Shown: positions 17,052 through 26,427 of the stretch, one piece after another | How positions within the stretch are numbered: position 1 is the stretch's first letter | Layout: each line of letters begins with the position of its first letter | Origin: Verrucomicrobiia bacterium | GTDB lineage: Bacteria; Verrucomicrobiota; Verrucomicrobiia; Palsa-1439 | NCBI GenBank assembly: GCA_035577545.1 | Contig: DATLVI010000026.1 | Coordinates: 32,001 to 96,000, forward strand | Reading direction: 5' to 3' | DNA: 64,000 nucleotides | Translations under genes and position numbers: made by a program | The notes under the pieces: generated by a model | Told to the model about the DNA's origin: nothing | Seen by the model: the letters and a program-made list of their open reading frames with translations, nothing else | The model's database searches: none

Positions 17052-19067
17052 TCAGTTCTTGGGACGATCGAGGACTGTGAGGAGGTTTCCCTCCACCAAG
17101 AGCAGGAAGTGGGGTGTGGGATAAACCTCTCCGTCGTACGTTTGGAAGAAACCGACGCGGCGGGGATGAGCTGGGTCTGAAGTATCGTACAAGGCTAGCT
17201 GCGACAAGCCGTTTTCCAGGACAAACGAATCGTCCAGGAATCTTGGCTGGTGATCTCCGTAGCGGCGAAACCAAAGGGCCAGCGGCGACGCACGGTATTC
17301 GCCGACCAGCTCCCATTCGTGCGGACGCGAGTGCCGAATGATGCGCAGCCCCGATGGTTGGCTAACGCACCAAAGATCGCCCCGCCTGGTTGCGGATCTC
17401 TCATCGGGATTATCCAGAAACAACTCTGTGGGCGGCAGGGCATCCGGGTCGTGCGCCCAATTCCGTTTATCAAGGAGAAGCTCAGGGTGGTCAGGGTCGA
17501 GCGGCCTACCTAGTGTCCATGAGCGCAACCCGTTTGAGGACGCGTTGGATAATTCGAAGTGCAATTCCCCGCGATAGATTTGGGCGTATGTCCGCGGCGG
17601 CAACTGAATCTCGTAACGCGGCTGGGGGGTTGGCCCATCAGACCAATCGAAGACGTAGAGCTTGCGTTCTTTTGGCAGGACATCGTGTACGTCTCCCGAT
17701 ACCCTTTCCTGTAAGTAGGCGTAACGGCTGACCTTACCTTCCCAGTCGTTGTAGACGTTGACGGGTGCGACGGGTAACCGATCGGGTGGCGGTTCAACTG
17801 TCGTACGACTGATGACCTGTAGCGGTCCGTGGCTGGGCCACGATAGCCTCAAGCGCAGCAAGCCCGTATCCCAGTCGTTGTCCGAATCCTTTCTTTTGGT
17901 GGTATGGCTCATTGTCAGGACCAGTTCTGCATTCTCGTCAATAGCAAGGCCGACGATGCGCCCGTACTCGTTCAACTTGTTGGGTAGATCAGCTTGCCGT
18001 AGATCTTGGATCCGGCCGCGGTCATCCAGGCGAAAGGATGCAAGTTGCAGGCGCCAAATTGTGGGCACGCGCCCGTGCCGGGGAGATACTGACGGCGTGG
18101 AAATGGGCCTTGCCGACACCGCGTAAAACTGATCGCCCTGGTTAGCCACCAATACCCTCGGATACCAGAAGTTCTCATTGTGAAAGATCTCTTTTTGGTC
18201 GCGCACGACGAGCGAGTTTCCGACTTCTCCCAACGCGAGGCCAAGCAACATCAACACGATGAGGGCCGCCGCCCACGCCAGTTGTTTGTGGCCAAGCCGA
18301 ATGACGCGCTCCCGCGTGCAACCGATCAACGTCGTCCCGACGCAGGTGACCAGCCCTAGCACCGTCAGCACGACAAACGGCCAGCCAAAGCCGAGCCACG
18401 AACTGTCGGTGGAAGACTTGACGGACTCCACTGTACTCCACCACTTTGGATGCAGGAATTGGAGCCGGGAAGAGATCAGCGGGGCGACGAGCCAGACCAA
18501 CAGCGTGAGGCAACCGACGAGCGTGCTGGCCAGCATTTGGCGTGTGACTATCGCCGTGGTGAACCCAATTACGTATCCGACTGCAAAGATCCATCCCCAG
18601 AGAATTGCCCACCGAACCATTGCCAACATATCAGTTGCGTGCCAGAGAGTCCCCCGGAACATGTCCGAACGATCCATAGTGAAATCCCAAGCTGCCGCGA
18701 GAAGCAGCACAACGAAAAGGATCACAGCCCCAGCCTTCAGTTTGGCCCAAACCACGTGTCGCGCGGAAACCGGCATCGCCAGTAAGAAATGCTCTTCGGG
18801 TTTGCCCCAATCGCGACAAACAGTGTGCGCGCCACTGACCACGGCGTAGAGCCAGCCAACGAGGGCCAGGAACGCCCACACGAACGGAAATGTTTCACGC
18901 TCTCGGCCGATTGCGATGAAAAGCAACTCGAGAACGATTGGCACAACCCAGAAGATTGCAATCCCGCCGATCAAGACTTCGCGCGCATCGCGATACTCCT
19001 TCCGCGAGAGATTATTCATTGCGGACCTCGACGGAAGCGGTTGGGTTGCGGCGAAAGAGGCATTCAT
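17052..19067 (-). CDS. ABC-2-type permease fused to a large soluble domain
   Basis: A 671-residue protein. The first 295 or so residues hold about seven hydrophobic segments of an ABC-2-type permease (for example GGIAIFWVVPIVLELLFIAI and AALIVLMLLGLALG). The remaining 375 residues are hydrophilic, rich in Trp, Pro and Arg, with repeated strand-like units (VLVANQGDQFYAVS, IVGLAIDENAELVLTMS, RKLYVFDWSDG, LWCVSQPSGLRII) that suggest a beta-propeller-like extracytoplasmic domain. ATG 19067 overlaps the upstream permease stop (ATGA); a longer frame exists but runs through the upstream gene. It is the last gene of the GntR-ABC operon. The fusion is unusual for such exporters. Confidence 0.78.
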   Translation of the reverse strand: MNASFAATQPLPSRSAMNNLSRKEYRDAREVLIGGIAIFWVVPIVLELLFIAIGRERETFPFVWAFLALVGWLYAVVSGAHTVCRDWGKPEEHFLLAMPVSARHVVWAKLKAGAVILFVVLLLAAAWDFTMDRSDMFRGTLWHATDMLAMVRWAILWGWIFAVGYVIGFTTAIVTRQMLASTLVGCLTLLVWLVAPLISSRLQFLHPKWWSTVESVKSSTDSSWLGFGWPFVVLTVLGLVTCVGTTLIGCTRERVIRLGHKQLAWAAALIVLMLLGLALGEVGNSLVVRDQKEIFHNENFWYPRVLVANQGDQFYAVSARPISTPSVSPRHGRVPTIWRLQLASFRLDDRGRIQDLRQADLPNKLNEYGRIVGLAIDENAELVLTMSHTTKRKDSDNDWDTGLLRLRLSWPSHGPLQVISRTTVEPPPDRLPVAPVNVYNDWEGKVSRYAYLQERVSGDVHDVLPKERKLYVFDWSDGPTPQPRYEIQLPPRTYAQIYRGELHFELSNASSNGLRSWTLGRPLDPDHPELLLDKRNWAHDPDALPPTELFLDNPDERSATRRGDLWCVSQPSGLRIIRHSRPHEWELVGEYRASPLALWFRRYGDHQPRFLDDSFVLENGLSQLALYDTSDPAHPRRVGFFQTYDGEVYPTPHFLLLVEGNLLTVLDRPKN

Positions 19068-19903
19068 GTTTGCATCCATTTTTGAATCAGGCGGCCGGAA
19101 TTCCGGCCAACCAGCCATACAGGGAGAACGATCCACAACCCGACTTGCGCCAGAAGCAGTACCGGCAAGAAAGGCGCAAAATTCTCGGAGAAACCGAGAA
19201 CCGCCGGTGAGAGCGGGTTGAGCAACCCCGAGCAGGAGAGCGCCGCGTGATAGAACGAGACGGTTCCTGCGAAATCCGTTGATGCTCCGGCGGAGAGCTG
19301 GATCAGCCACACGAGGAGCGCAATCGTCAGGAAAATCCCACCGAGCGCCGCGGTGAACTCATGTTTCGCCCGCGTCAGCAGAAAGAACAAGGGGGTGTAC
19401 CAACAGGCCAGCGAGATGGTCGCGACCAATGCGAAGACGCCGATTGTTTGTATTGGATGCGCTCCCGTCAGAAGGTGAAAAAAGTTACTGCGGTAGCGGA
19501 TCTCTTCATACTCGAATTCTGGCAACCGGCGAAAACCGCGGCTGGCCATGGCGACCATACCTGCTGTTGTCGCAATGGCTATTATCCCGGCGAGCAGGGC
19601 GAGGCCCATTGCCCATTTCGTGCCCAACAATCGGGCACGTGAAACTGGCTGCACCGTCAGAAATTCCCAAGTGTGATCCGCCCGCTCACTCGCGACAGAG
19701 CCCATGGCCAGAAAAATGGTCATAACCAAACCGACGGGGCCGTAAATCAACAGGGCCGCTTCACCGTTAGGGATGATTTGCGCGCGCAACAGACCCGCCA
19801 GCAAGCCGCTCAAGACGGTAGCGCCAAGGAAAAACCGCCAGCGTTGCTCCTGCCATTCCTTACGCAGCAGTGCGCGAAAGATTTTTTGTCCGTTAGCCGG
19901 CAT
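19064..19903 (-). CDS. ABC-2-type transporter permease
   Basis: A 279-residue membrane protein with about six hydrophobic helices; the N-terminus (RALLRKEWQEQRWRFFLGATVLSGLL) is typical of ABC-2 permeases that work with YtrB/CcmA-type ATPases. It overlaps the ATPase gene by 11 bases and the fused permease gene by 4, so all are translationally coupled. Substrate unknown; GntR-linked systems of this type often respond to cell-envelope stress or antibiotics. Confidence 0.85.
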   Translation of the reverse strand: MPANGQKIFRALLRKEWQEQRWRFFLGATVLSGLLAGLLRAQIIPNGEAALLIYGPVGLVMTIFLAMGSVASERADHTWEFLTVQPVSRARLLGTKWAMGLALLAGIIAIATTAGMVAMASRGFRRLPEFEYEEIRYRSNFFHLLTGAHPIQTIGVFALVATISLACWYTPLFFLLTRAKHEFTAALGGIFLTIALLVWLIQLSAGASTDFAGTVSFYHAALSCSGLLNPLSPAVLGFSENFAPFLPVLLLAQVGLWIVLPVWLVGRNSGRLIQKWMQT

Positions 19904-20792
19904 GGGGTGCCTCTCTTCGTCCAGTGACGTACGCTTCGAAGATTTCGTCGAGGTTCAGATCTACTTCGCGCAGCGGATGGATTGGGCCCAGCGCGCGACG
20001 TGTCGCATCAACGTCTTCAACCGTGACCGCTAACTGGCCGTCGTAGGATTGTATGTCGAGCAAGCCCGGGAGTTTTGACGTATCAATGTATTGAGAGGAT
20101 TGGAAGACAAGGCGTTTGATGTTCTCTCGCAGTTCATCCACTGGCGCGCACCTGAGAATACGTCCTTCGTGCAGAATCGCGACGCGGTCGCAAATGGGCT
20201 CGATTTCGTAGAGGAGATGTGAGGAGAAGAAGACGGTGATGCCTTGATCTTGAAGATGCCCGATCATGTCACGCAGCAGGTCGCGTCGGGCGATGGGATC
20301 CAAACCCAATGTCGGGTCATCGAGGATGACCAGTTTCGGGCGGTGCGACAGAGCTAGCAGGAGGGCCAGGCGGCTGGTTTGGCCCTTGGAAAGCGCGCCA
20401 ACTTTCTGGCTCGGATCGAGGCGCATTCGCTGGAGCAGGTCTTCTGCGAGAGTTGCATCCCAAGCCGGGTAAAAGAGCGCGACCCATTCGATCAACTCGT
20501 TAACCCGCATCCAACCATACATCACCTGGTTTTCCGCCATGTAACCGATGCGCCGACGCGCTTCGATGGGTTGGGTCAGGGGATCGATTCCCGCCATCAG
20601 GCACCGACCCGCATCGGGTTGAAGCAGCCCCAGCAAAATACGAATCAGTGTGGTCTTGCCGGCGCCGTTCAAGCCGAGGAACCCGAAGATGGAACCTGCG
20701 GGAACTTCAAGATTCACGTCGCGCAGAACGTCACGGCCACCGAAGGATTTGCGCAGGCCTTCGATTCGAATGTCAGCATTGGAGTTGCTCAT
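19893..20792 (-). CDS. ABC transporter ATP-binding protein
   Basis: A 299-residue ATPase subunit. Walker A is GLNGAGKTTLI, the signature motif LSKGQTSRLALLLALS is a variant of LSGGQ with Lys at the second Gly, Walker B is LVILDDPTLGLD, and the switch His is in FFSSHLLYEIE. About 80 C-terminal residues extend beyond the nucleotide-binding domain, as in YtrB and NatA-like subunits. It overlaps the GntR gene by 4 bases and powers the two permeases downstream. Confidence 0.93.
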   Translation of the reverse strand: MSNSNADIRIEGLRKSFGGRDVLRDVNLEVPAGSIFGFLGLNGAGKTTLIRILLGLLQPDAGRCLMAGIDPLTQPIEARRRIGYMAENQVMYGWMRVNELIEWVALFYPAWDATLAEDLLQRMRLDPSQKVGALSKGQTSRLALLLALSHRPKLVILDDPTLGLDPIARRDLLRDMIGHLQDQGITVFFSSHLLYEIEPICDRVAILHEGRILRCAPVDELRENIKRLVFQSSQYIDTSKLPGLLDIQSYDGQLAVTVEDVDATRRALGPIHPLREVDLNLDEIFEAYVTGRREAPHAG

Positions 20793-21184
20793 GGCGACCG
20801 GCCTCCGTTCGTGAGTTTCTCAATTTCTTCATCCAAGAGTTGGTGCAATTCGGGACGCGAGATTTCAAAGTGAACCGCCTGCGCGGCCGCCTGGCCGAGA
20901 ATCCCGGAAACCTGCTTGTGTCGATCCGCTTTTTTTGCCGCTGGTGGCGCGTCGGCGACGAAGGTCCCATCGCCTTGTTTTCGATTAATCAAGCCGTCCT
21001 CTTCGAGCAGGACGTAGGCTTTGAGAACGGTGTTCTGATTGACGGGCAGCCGTCTGGCCAACTCGCGCACGCTCGGCAGGCGATCACCTGCTCGCAGCGT
21101 GCCGTTGGCAATCTGGTAGCCAATCTGATCGACAATCTGCCGATAGATTGGAACAGCTGAAGTGCTTTCCAAGCGGATAAACAT
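20789..21184 (-). CDS. GntR-family transcriptional regulator (YtrA type)
   Basis: A 131-residue regulator: a winged helix-turn-helix near residues 12-75 (VPIYRQIVDQIGYQIANG, RLPSVRELARRLPVNQNTVLKAYVLLEEDGLI) followed by a short helical C-terminal part, as in the YtrA subfamily that controls ABC transporters. It is the first gene of the operon. A 9-bp palindrome overlapping the promoter -10, three bases upstream of the ATG, is the likely self-regulated operator. The inducer is unknown. Confidence 0.92.
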   Translation of the reverse strand: MFIRLESTSAVPIYRQIVDQIGYQIANGTLRAGDRLPSVRELARRLPVNQNTVLKAYVLLEEDGLINRKQGDGTFVADAPPAAKKADRHKQVSGILGQAAAQAVHFEISRPELHQLLDEEIEKLTNGGRSP

Positions 21185-21186
21185 AC

Positions 21187-21227
21187 ACTGTTATATATGA
21201 GTATAACAGTTAGCGTTCCATTGTCAA
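21187..21227 (-). promoter_or_regulatory. Promoter and palindromic operator of the GntR-ABC operon
   Basis: Read on the minus strand, TTGACA (21227-21222), a 16-base spacer and TATACT (21205-21200). The perfect inverted repeat ACTGTTATA-N6-TATAACAGT (21187-21210) covers the -10 and the probable transcription start. The leader would be only about 9 bases. Confidence 0.82.
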
Positions 21228-21323
21228 GTTCCCTCTGCGAGCACGACTGAATAAATTGTTCGCACACACGTCTATTTCAGGCAATTGGGTCTCTGAAAGA
21301 CACGGGACTGACACGGATTGACG

Positions 21324-24050
21324 ATGCGACAGCTATTTGGTACAAGCTTGGTGCAAGGTCCAAGTCGAGGAAGCATCCTCGACCACGAGGAATTAGTGCC
21401 AACTCCCCAACTTATTGACACTCCGCCGGTAAAGCACCCCGAAAGGGTGACGAGGACGGATGTGGCGCGGACGAAATCACCTGGCGTGGTTGCGCCGACG
21501 GAGCGAGTGGTGACGGAGGGCAAGTTCTTCCGCATCGGCTCCCAGAAGTTTCATCCTCGTGGCGTGACCTACGGCCCCTTCCAGCCGGACCAGGCCGGTA
21601 GCACCTTCCCGAAGCCCGAACAGGCGGAACGTGATTTTGCGTTGATGAAGGAACTGAACGCGAATTGCCTGCGTGTCTATCACGTGCCTCCGCACTGGTT
21701 CCTCGACCTCGCCCAGCAGCACGGATTGAAAGTGCTTGTGGATTACTATTGGCCCAAACATACCTGCTTCCTGGAGGATCGCGAGACGATCCAGTTCGCG
21801 CGGGACGCGACGCGCCGGGCGGCGGAGGCGCTGAAGGGCCATCCCGCCGTGTTCGCACTCACACTGGCCAACGAAATCCCGCCGGACATCGCCCGCTGGT
21901 ACGGCGCGAAGCGCATTGCGCACTTCATCGATGGACTCGCCGCCATCGTCAAGGAGGTGGATCCGCAACGGCTCGTCACCTTCGTTAATTTTCCCACGAC
22001 GGAGTTTTTACAACCGGCCAGCCTCGATTTCGTCAGCTTCAACGTCTATCTCCATGAACCGCGCCCCTTTGCGAACTACCTTGACCGCTTGCAGAACATC
22101 GCGGGTGACAAACCGCTGCTGCTGGCCGAGTTTGGCGTCGACTCCCAGCGGGAAGGCGAAGAGACCAAGGCGCAGATTCTTGGCGGCCATATCGAGATCG
22201 CCTTTCGGGCCGGCCTGGCGGGCATGTTTCTCTTCGCGTTCACGGACGACTGGCACACCGGCGGCCATCAAATTGAGAATTGGTTTTTCGGGCTGACGAC
22301 GCGGGATCGAAAACCGCGCGGAGCGTTTCACGTCGTGGCTGAACGGTACAAACGCGCCCCGCATTTCCCGCTGCCGCAATACCCGAAGGTGAGTATCGTG
22401 GTGGCGAGCTACAACGGTGCGCGCACCCTGCCGTCGTGCCTCGATTCGCTCACCCACCTTAATTACCCGAATTACGAGATCGTCCTTGTGGACGATGGTT
22501 CGACGGACGACACGGCGCGCGTCGTGGCCCACTACCCGACCGTGCGCGCAATCCACCAGCCGAACATGGGGTTGAGCGCCGCGCGCAACGCCGGCATCCA
22601 CGCCGCCACGGGTGAAATTGTCGCGTTCACCGATAGTGATTGTCGCGCCGATGAAGACTGGCTGTACTATCTTGTCGGGGATTTGCTCAAGACCGACGCC
22701 AGCGCGATCGGTGGCCACAATTTTCCGCCGCCTGAAGACAGTCCCATCGCCGGCTGTGTCGCGGTTTCGCCGGGCGGCCCGGCGCATGTGATGCTCGACG
22801 ACCGCAACGCGGAGCACATCCCGGGCTGTAACATGGCCTTTTGGAGGTGGGCTCTCGAGGAGACACACGGGTTCGATGCCCAGTTTCGCGCGGCGGGCGA
22901 CGACGTGGACATTTGCTGGCGCCTGCTCCAGCGCGGCCGCAAGATCGCCTTTTCCCACGCGGGTTTTGTCTGGCACTACCGTCGCAACACCATCCAGGCC
23001 TACCTGAAGCAGCAGCGCGGTTACGGTATCGCGGAGTCGCTGTTGCGGCGCAAGCACCCGGAGTACTTCAACAGCCTCGGCGGGATGCGCTGGCGCGGGC
23101 GCATTTACAGTCCGTCGAAGATCGCCGGGTTCTTCGGCAAATTCGTGATCTATCACGGCACCTTTGGGAGTGCGCTTTTTCAGACGTTGTACACGCCCGA
23201 ACCCAGCGGCCTGCTGACGCTTTTAACAAGCCTGGAGTGGCATGTCTTATTTACAGTGGGCGCGTTTCTGCTCGCAACAGTCTGGCCGGCCTTGTGGCCG
23301 TTGCCTGTGTTGACGGTGCTCGCGAGCCTGGCCATGGCAACGGCCGCGGCGGTGCGCGTCGAGTTGCCACCGTGGCAGATGCGCTGGTGGTCGCGTCCGC
23401 TGGTGGCGATCTTGTATCTCTCGCAGCCGATTGTGCGTGGGTGGCAGAGATACGGGCGGCGGTTGCGCCGCTCCGAGACGCCGGTTGCAGCGCGCGAAAC
23501 TGTGCGCGCCCTGGCGGCGCAACAGGAAGGACTGGGTTCCATGCATACGCTCAATTATTGGAACGAAAAGAGCATCGAGCGCTTCACATTCCTCGAAGCG
23601 CTGCTGGAAGTGCTCGACCGCGACCAATGGCAGTCGCGCGCCGATTGCGGTTGGGATGAATTTGATGTGACCATCTACGGGGACCGTTTCAGCAAGGTGC
23701 TCGTGAAGACTGTGTCAGAGAACCATGGCGGCGAGAAGCGTCTGTTGCGAGCGCGTCTCGAAGGCGGCTGGACATTGCTCGGGAAAATGTCGTTCTTTGG
23801 TGTGGTGGTCGGGATGTGTCTCTCCTCACGATTGTGGTGGTCACTGGCCTTGCCATCGTCGCAAGTCCCGCTGTTGATGCTGTGGGGGTTGACGGCCCTG
23901 CCGCTGGTGCTGATCGGTCTCTGGGTGAGCTACCTTCATCTGCGCACGCGCCGCACGGTGCGGCTGGCAACCGCCGTGCTGGATCTTTGCGCCCAGGACC
24001 TGAAATTAATCAAACTCAACGCACCAAAGAAGTTCGTTAAACCCGATTAG
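21324..24050 (+). CDS. Glycoside hydrolase / GT2 glycosyltransferase fusion membrane protein
   Basis: A protein of about 908 residues with two enzyme modules. Residues about 70-335 form a TIM-barrel glycosidase of the GH2/GH5 type, with LTLANEIPP (acid/base Glu) and LLLAEFGVDS (nucleophile Glu). Residues about 355-600 form a GT2 transferase: VSIVVASYNGARTLPSCLDS, VLVDDGSTDD, FTDSDC, and GDDVDICWRLLQRG. Hydrophobic helices follow near residues 640-690 and 815-865, so the protein is membrane-bound. The first 65 residues are Pro/Thr-rich and the start is uncertain (TTG 21318, ATG 21324 or a later GTG; no strong ribosome site). It likely makes and trims an exopolysaccharide. Confidence 0.82.
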   Translation: MRQLFGTSLVQGPSRGSILDHEELVPTPQLIDTPPVKHPERVTRTDVARTKSPGVVAPTERVVTEGKFFRIGSQKFHPRGVTYGPFQPDQAGSTFPKPEQAERDFALMKELNANCLRVYHVPPHWFLDLAQQHGLKVLVDYYWPKHTCFLEDRETIQFARDATRRAAEALKGHPAVFALTLANEIPPDIARWYGAKRIAHFIDGLAAIVKEVDPQRLVTFVNFPTTEFLQPASLDFVSFNVYLHEPRPFANYLDRLQNIAGDKPLLLAEFGVDSQREGEETKAQILGGHIEIAFRAGLAGMFLFAFTDDWHTGGHQIENWFFGLTTRDRKPRGAFHVVAERYKRAPHFPLPQYPKVSIVVASYNGARTLPSCLDSLTHLNYPNYEIVLVDDGSTDDTARVVAHYPTVRAIHQPNMGLSAARNAGIHAATGEIVAFTDSDCRADEDWLYYLVGDLLKTDASAIGGHNFPPPEDSPIAGCVAVSPGGPAHVMLDDRNAEHIPGCNMAFWRWALEETHGFDAQFRAAGDDVDICWRLLQRGRKIAFSHAGFVWHYRRNTIQAYLKQQRGYGIAESLLRRKHPEYFNSLGGMRWRGRIYSPSKIAGFFGKFVIYHGTFGSALFQTLYTPEPSGLLTLLTSLEWHVLFTVGAFLLATVWPALWPLPVLTVLASLAMATAAAVRVELPPWQMRWWSRPLVAILYLSQPIVRGWQRYGRRLRRSETPVAARETVRALAAQQEGLGSMHTLNYWNEKSIERFTFLEALLEVLDRDQWQSRADCGWDEFDVTIYGDRFSKVLVKTVSENHGGEKRLLRARLEGGWTLLGKMSFFGVVVGMCLSSRLWWSLALPSSQVPLLMLWGLTALPLVLIGLWVSYLHLRTRRTVRLATAVLDLCAQDLKLIKLNAPKKFVKPD

Positions 24051-25216
24051 CGTGGCACCGGCAGGTCGCACGCCTGCAACATCGCCCGCAGCACTTTGTC
24101 CGAATCGAAATACTCTTCGGCAATCCGCCGCGCCGCCCGGCAGTTGCGCTCGTAATCCTTTTCGATTTCCTCGACGGCAGCCACGACGTCATCCGCCGTT
24201 CGGAAAGCGAAGAGTCCCTCGCCACACGGCAGGAATTCGCTGAAACCGGTGTCCTGTACGATTACGGGTTTGCCCGAAGCAAGATAAGCCGCAGTACGGT
24301 CGCTGAACCAGCCGCTTTTTGACTTCACCTCAAGGTTGACCGCCACGCTGAATTCGCCGCGCGACCCGGCGATATACTCGCAGTAACTGCGGGGCGTGGC
24401 TGTGACTTGCAACGGGTCGGCGATTCGCCAACCGGCGGAGGCGATTTCCGTTCGCGGCGCGTTGGGACCAGCCAGCGCAACCTCAAAAATCGGACCAAGA
24501 CGTTTCGGCAGGTCAATGAAGCGGAGGAACTCGACGTTCTTTTGCCCGTACTCGACGCCCTGGTATATCATTGGCTTCCGTGCGCTCCAGCTCATGACGG
24601 TCGTGAACCACTTGGCGTCGGGCGTGAACCGTGTCGGGAGCAATTCCAGCGCGATCGGTTGCCGCGTCGGTCGCCACGTGAGGCCGTGGCTGGGAATCGG
24701 GCAATCCGGTTTGCCGATGCGCTCGCCAAACGTGAAATGCCAATGGAAATCGTATGGCGAGGCAAATCCGCCGCAGGATGGCGTCGGCGTCCGGGACATG
24801 CCGAATTGGGTAAATCCAGGGTCGGTATCGATGAAGATGCGGTTGCGGGTCTCACGAAACTCTTCCAACCAGGTGACCGACGCGAGGCTTACCAGCACTT
24901 CGGCCTCGCGACACCATTGCAGGATTTGTTCGCGCGGTTGACCGTGCCAAATGCCATGTGCATCCACAAAACTCCAATGGCGCAACCCCAGCGTGTCGAG
25001 AACACGTTGCGTTTGCGCGAGGCCGTACGCTGGGTCGTCAGTCATTGCGTTGGTGCGCGGATCGTAACAGGAGTGCGACCAACCATAATGTTCGACGAAC
25101 ACAACTTCATAGCCGAGCCGCTGCAGTCCTGCCAGGAAATGGAGTTGTGAAAGAATATGACCACCCAGCGGATAGCGCACCAGATAGCCGGCAACGATGG
25201 CGAGGGGGCGGCTCAC
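24047..25216 (-). CDS. Glycosyltransferase-like protein (GT-B, CgeB-like), copy 1
   Basis: A 389-residue protein of GT-B type. The N-terminus LAIVAGYLVRYPLGGHILSQLHFLAGLQRLGYEVVFVE is a typical acceptor half with a Gly-rich start; the C-terminal half has EVKSKSGWFSDRTAAYLASGKPVIVQDTGF and GLFAFRTADDVVAAVEEIE, like the C-terminal half of CgeB and other family-1/4 transferases. It is paralogous to the next gene (25213-26364), sharing YGQKNVEFLRF, KSxSGWFSxR and VxQDTGxS motifs. Stops overlap convergently with the fusion gene by 4 bases. Sugar and acceptor unknown. Confidence 0.78.
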   Translation of the reverse strand: MSRPLAIVAGYLVRYPLGGHILSQLHFLAGLQRLGYEVVFVEHYGWSHSCYDPRTNAMTDDPAYGLAQTQRVLDTLGLRHWSFVDAHGIWHGQPREQILQWCREAEVLVSLASVTWLEEFRETRNRIFIDTDPGFTQFGMSRTPTPSCGGFASPYDFHWHFTFGERIGKPDCPIPSHGLTWRPTRQPIALELLPTRFTPDAKWFTTVMSWSARKPMIYQGVEYGQKNVEFLRFIDLPKRLGPIFEVALAGPNAPRTEIASAGWRIADPLQVTATPRSYCEYIAGSRGEFSVAVNLEVKSKSGWFSDRTAAYLASGKPVIVQDTGFSEFLPCGEGLFAFRTADDVVAAVEEIEKDYERNCRAARRIAEEYFDSDKVLRAMLQACDLPVPR

Positions 25217-26364
25217 GCGCCCGCCCTGGTGATGAGGTCGGCCAGAACGTTCCGTGCGTCGAACATCTGTCCAGCCAACTCACGCGCGGCGCGAGAATGC
25301 GCAGCGTAGTCGGCGCTGACCGCCTCGACACCCGCGAGCGCTTCGTCGATGGTTTGGTAGGCGAAAAGTCCATGGCCGGTCGGATAAATGTTGCTCCAAC
25401 CAGTGTCTTGCAATACGCAGGGGCGGCCCAGCGCAAGGTAACACGCACTGCGGCAACTGAACCAGCCGCTACGGGATTTGACGTAGCCCTCCTTCGCGAC
25501 GCTCCATTCGCCCTTCGAGCGGCGCAGGTACTCCCGATACGTCCAGGGATCTGGCAAATGCTCGGCGGGTTCGATGATCTGCCAGCCCTTCTGTTGCAGC
25601 ATCGCGGTTGGGCGTTTCATGCCCGGACCCATGCCCATCGCGATCTCAAACTTCTGGGGAGTTCGCCCCGGCAGATCGGCGAACTTTAGGAATTCGACGT
25701 CCTTTTGTCCCCATGTTTCGCCGCTATACTCGCAGCTTTTGTAGGAGACCCAGTTCATCACCGTCGTGAACACATCCCGTGGCGGCTCCGCAGGAAGCTC
25801 CCACCAGCCGAGCACGATAGGTTGGCGTGTGGGAATCCAATCGAAACCAGTCGTGGGGATGCGGCAGTCCGTGGCGCCAATATTCTCGGCAAACGTGAAA
25901 TGTTTGTTATGGGCGCGGATTCGATCGATCACATCCTGCTTGCCTAGCACAAGCGCGACCTGGGTGAACATCGGGTCGGAGTCGAGAAAAACTTTGCACG
26001 GAATCGACAAATACTCGGGTCGCAGCCAGCCGCAGCCGGAGACGTTCAAATAGAGATCCGCCGTCGCGCAAATCTCCTTGGCGGCCGCTTCGGTCTGGCC
26101 GTGATAGCTCGCGTCGGGCGCGCTGCGGTAAATCCAGCGGTCGGCTAGCCCGAGTTTCTCCATGACACCACGAAGATAGTTAACGTTGTAGCTGGCATCG
26201 GCGGAGATTGTGTCCTTGATCGGGTCGTACGGCCACATTTCCGTGTCTTCGAGATAATAGACGTCGTGCCCCAACTGGCGGAAACCCTCGACATACTGCA
26301 AATAATCCCACGCTACGCCGCCGAAAGCGTATTGCCCGACCAGACCCGTGACCACGATGCGCAT
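25213..26364 (-). CDS. Glycosyltransferase-like protein (GT-B, CgeB-like), copy 2
   Basis: A 383-residue paralog of the gene downstream. It opens MRIVVTGLVGQYAFGGVAWDYLQYVEGFRQLGHDVYYLE, chosen as the start over a frame 12 codons longer because the Rossmann strand begins here. WGQKDVEFLKF, VKSRSGWFSCRSACYLALGRP and VLQDTGWS correspond to motifs in copy 1. The two genes overlap by 4 bases (ATGA) and form one transcript, leftward. The tandem probably arose by duplication and the proteins may act on successive sugars or as a pair. Confidence 0.78.
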   Translation of the reverse strand: MRIVVTGLVGQYAFGGVAWDYLQYVEGFRQLGHDVYYLEDTEMWPYDPIKDTISADASYNVNYLRGVMEKLGLADRWIYRSAPDASYHGQTEAAAKEICATADLYLNVSGCGWLRPEYLSIPCKVFLDSDPMFTQVALVLGKQDVIDRIRAHNKHFTFAENIGATDCRIPTTGFDWIPTRQPIVLGWWELPAEPPRDVFTTVMNWVSYKSCEYSGETWGQKDVEFLKFADLPGRTPQKFEIAMGMGPGMKRPTAMLQQKGWQIIEPAEHLPDPWTYREYLRRSKGEWSVAKEGYVKSRSGWFSCRSACYLALGRPCVLQDTGWSNIYPTGHGLFAYQTIDEALAGVEAVSADYAAHSRAARELAGQMFDARNVLADLITRAGA

Positions 26365-26427
26365 CGCGGCATTTATAAACTGCTTTTGCACTCGACACAA
26401 TCACGGGCGCATTTCAGAGTACGCCGC

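Noticed and set aside
19068..19310. N-terminal extension of the fused ABC permease
   Set aside because: It overlaps the upstream permease gene; the ATGA start at 19067 is better.
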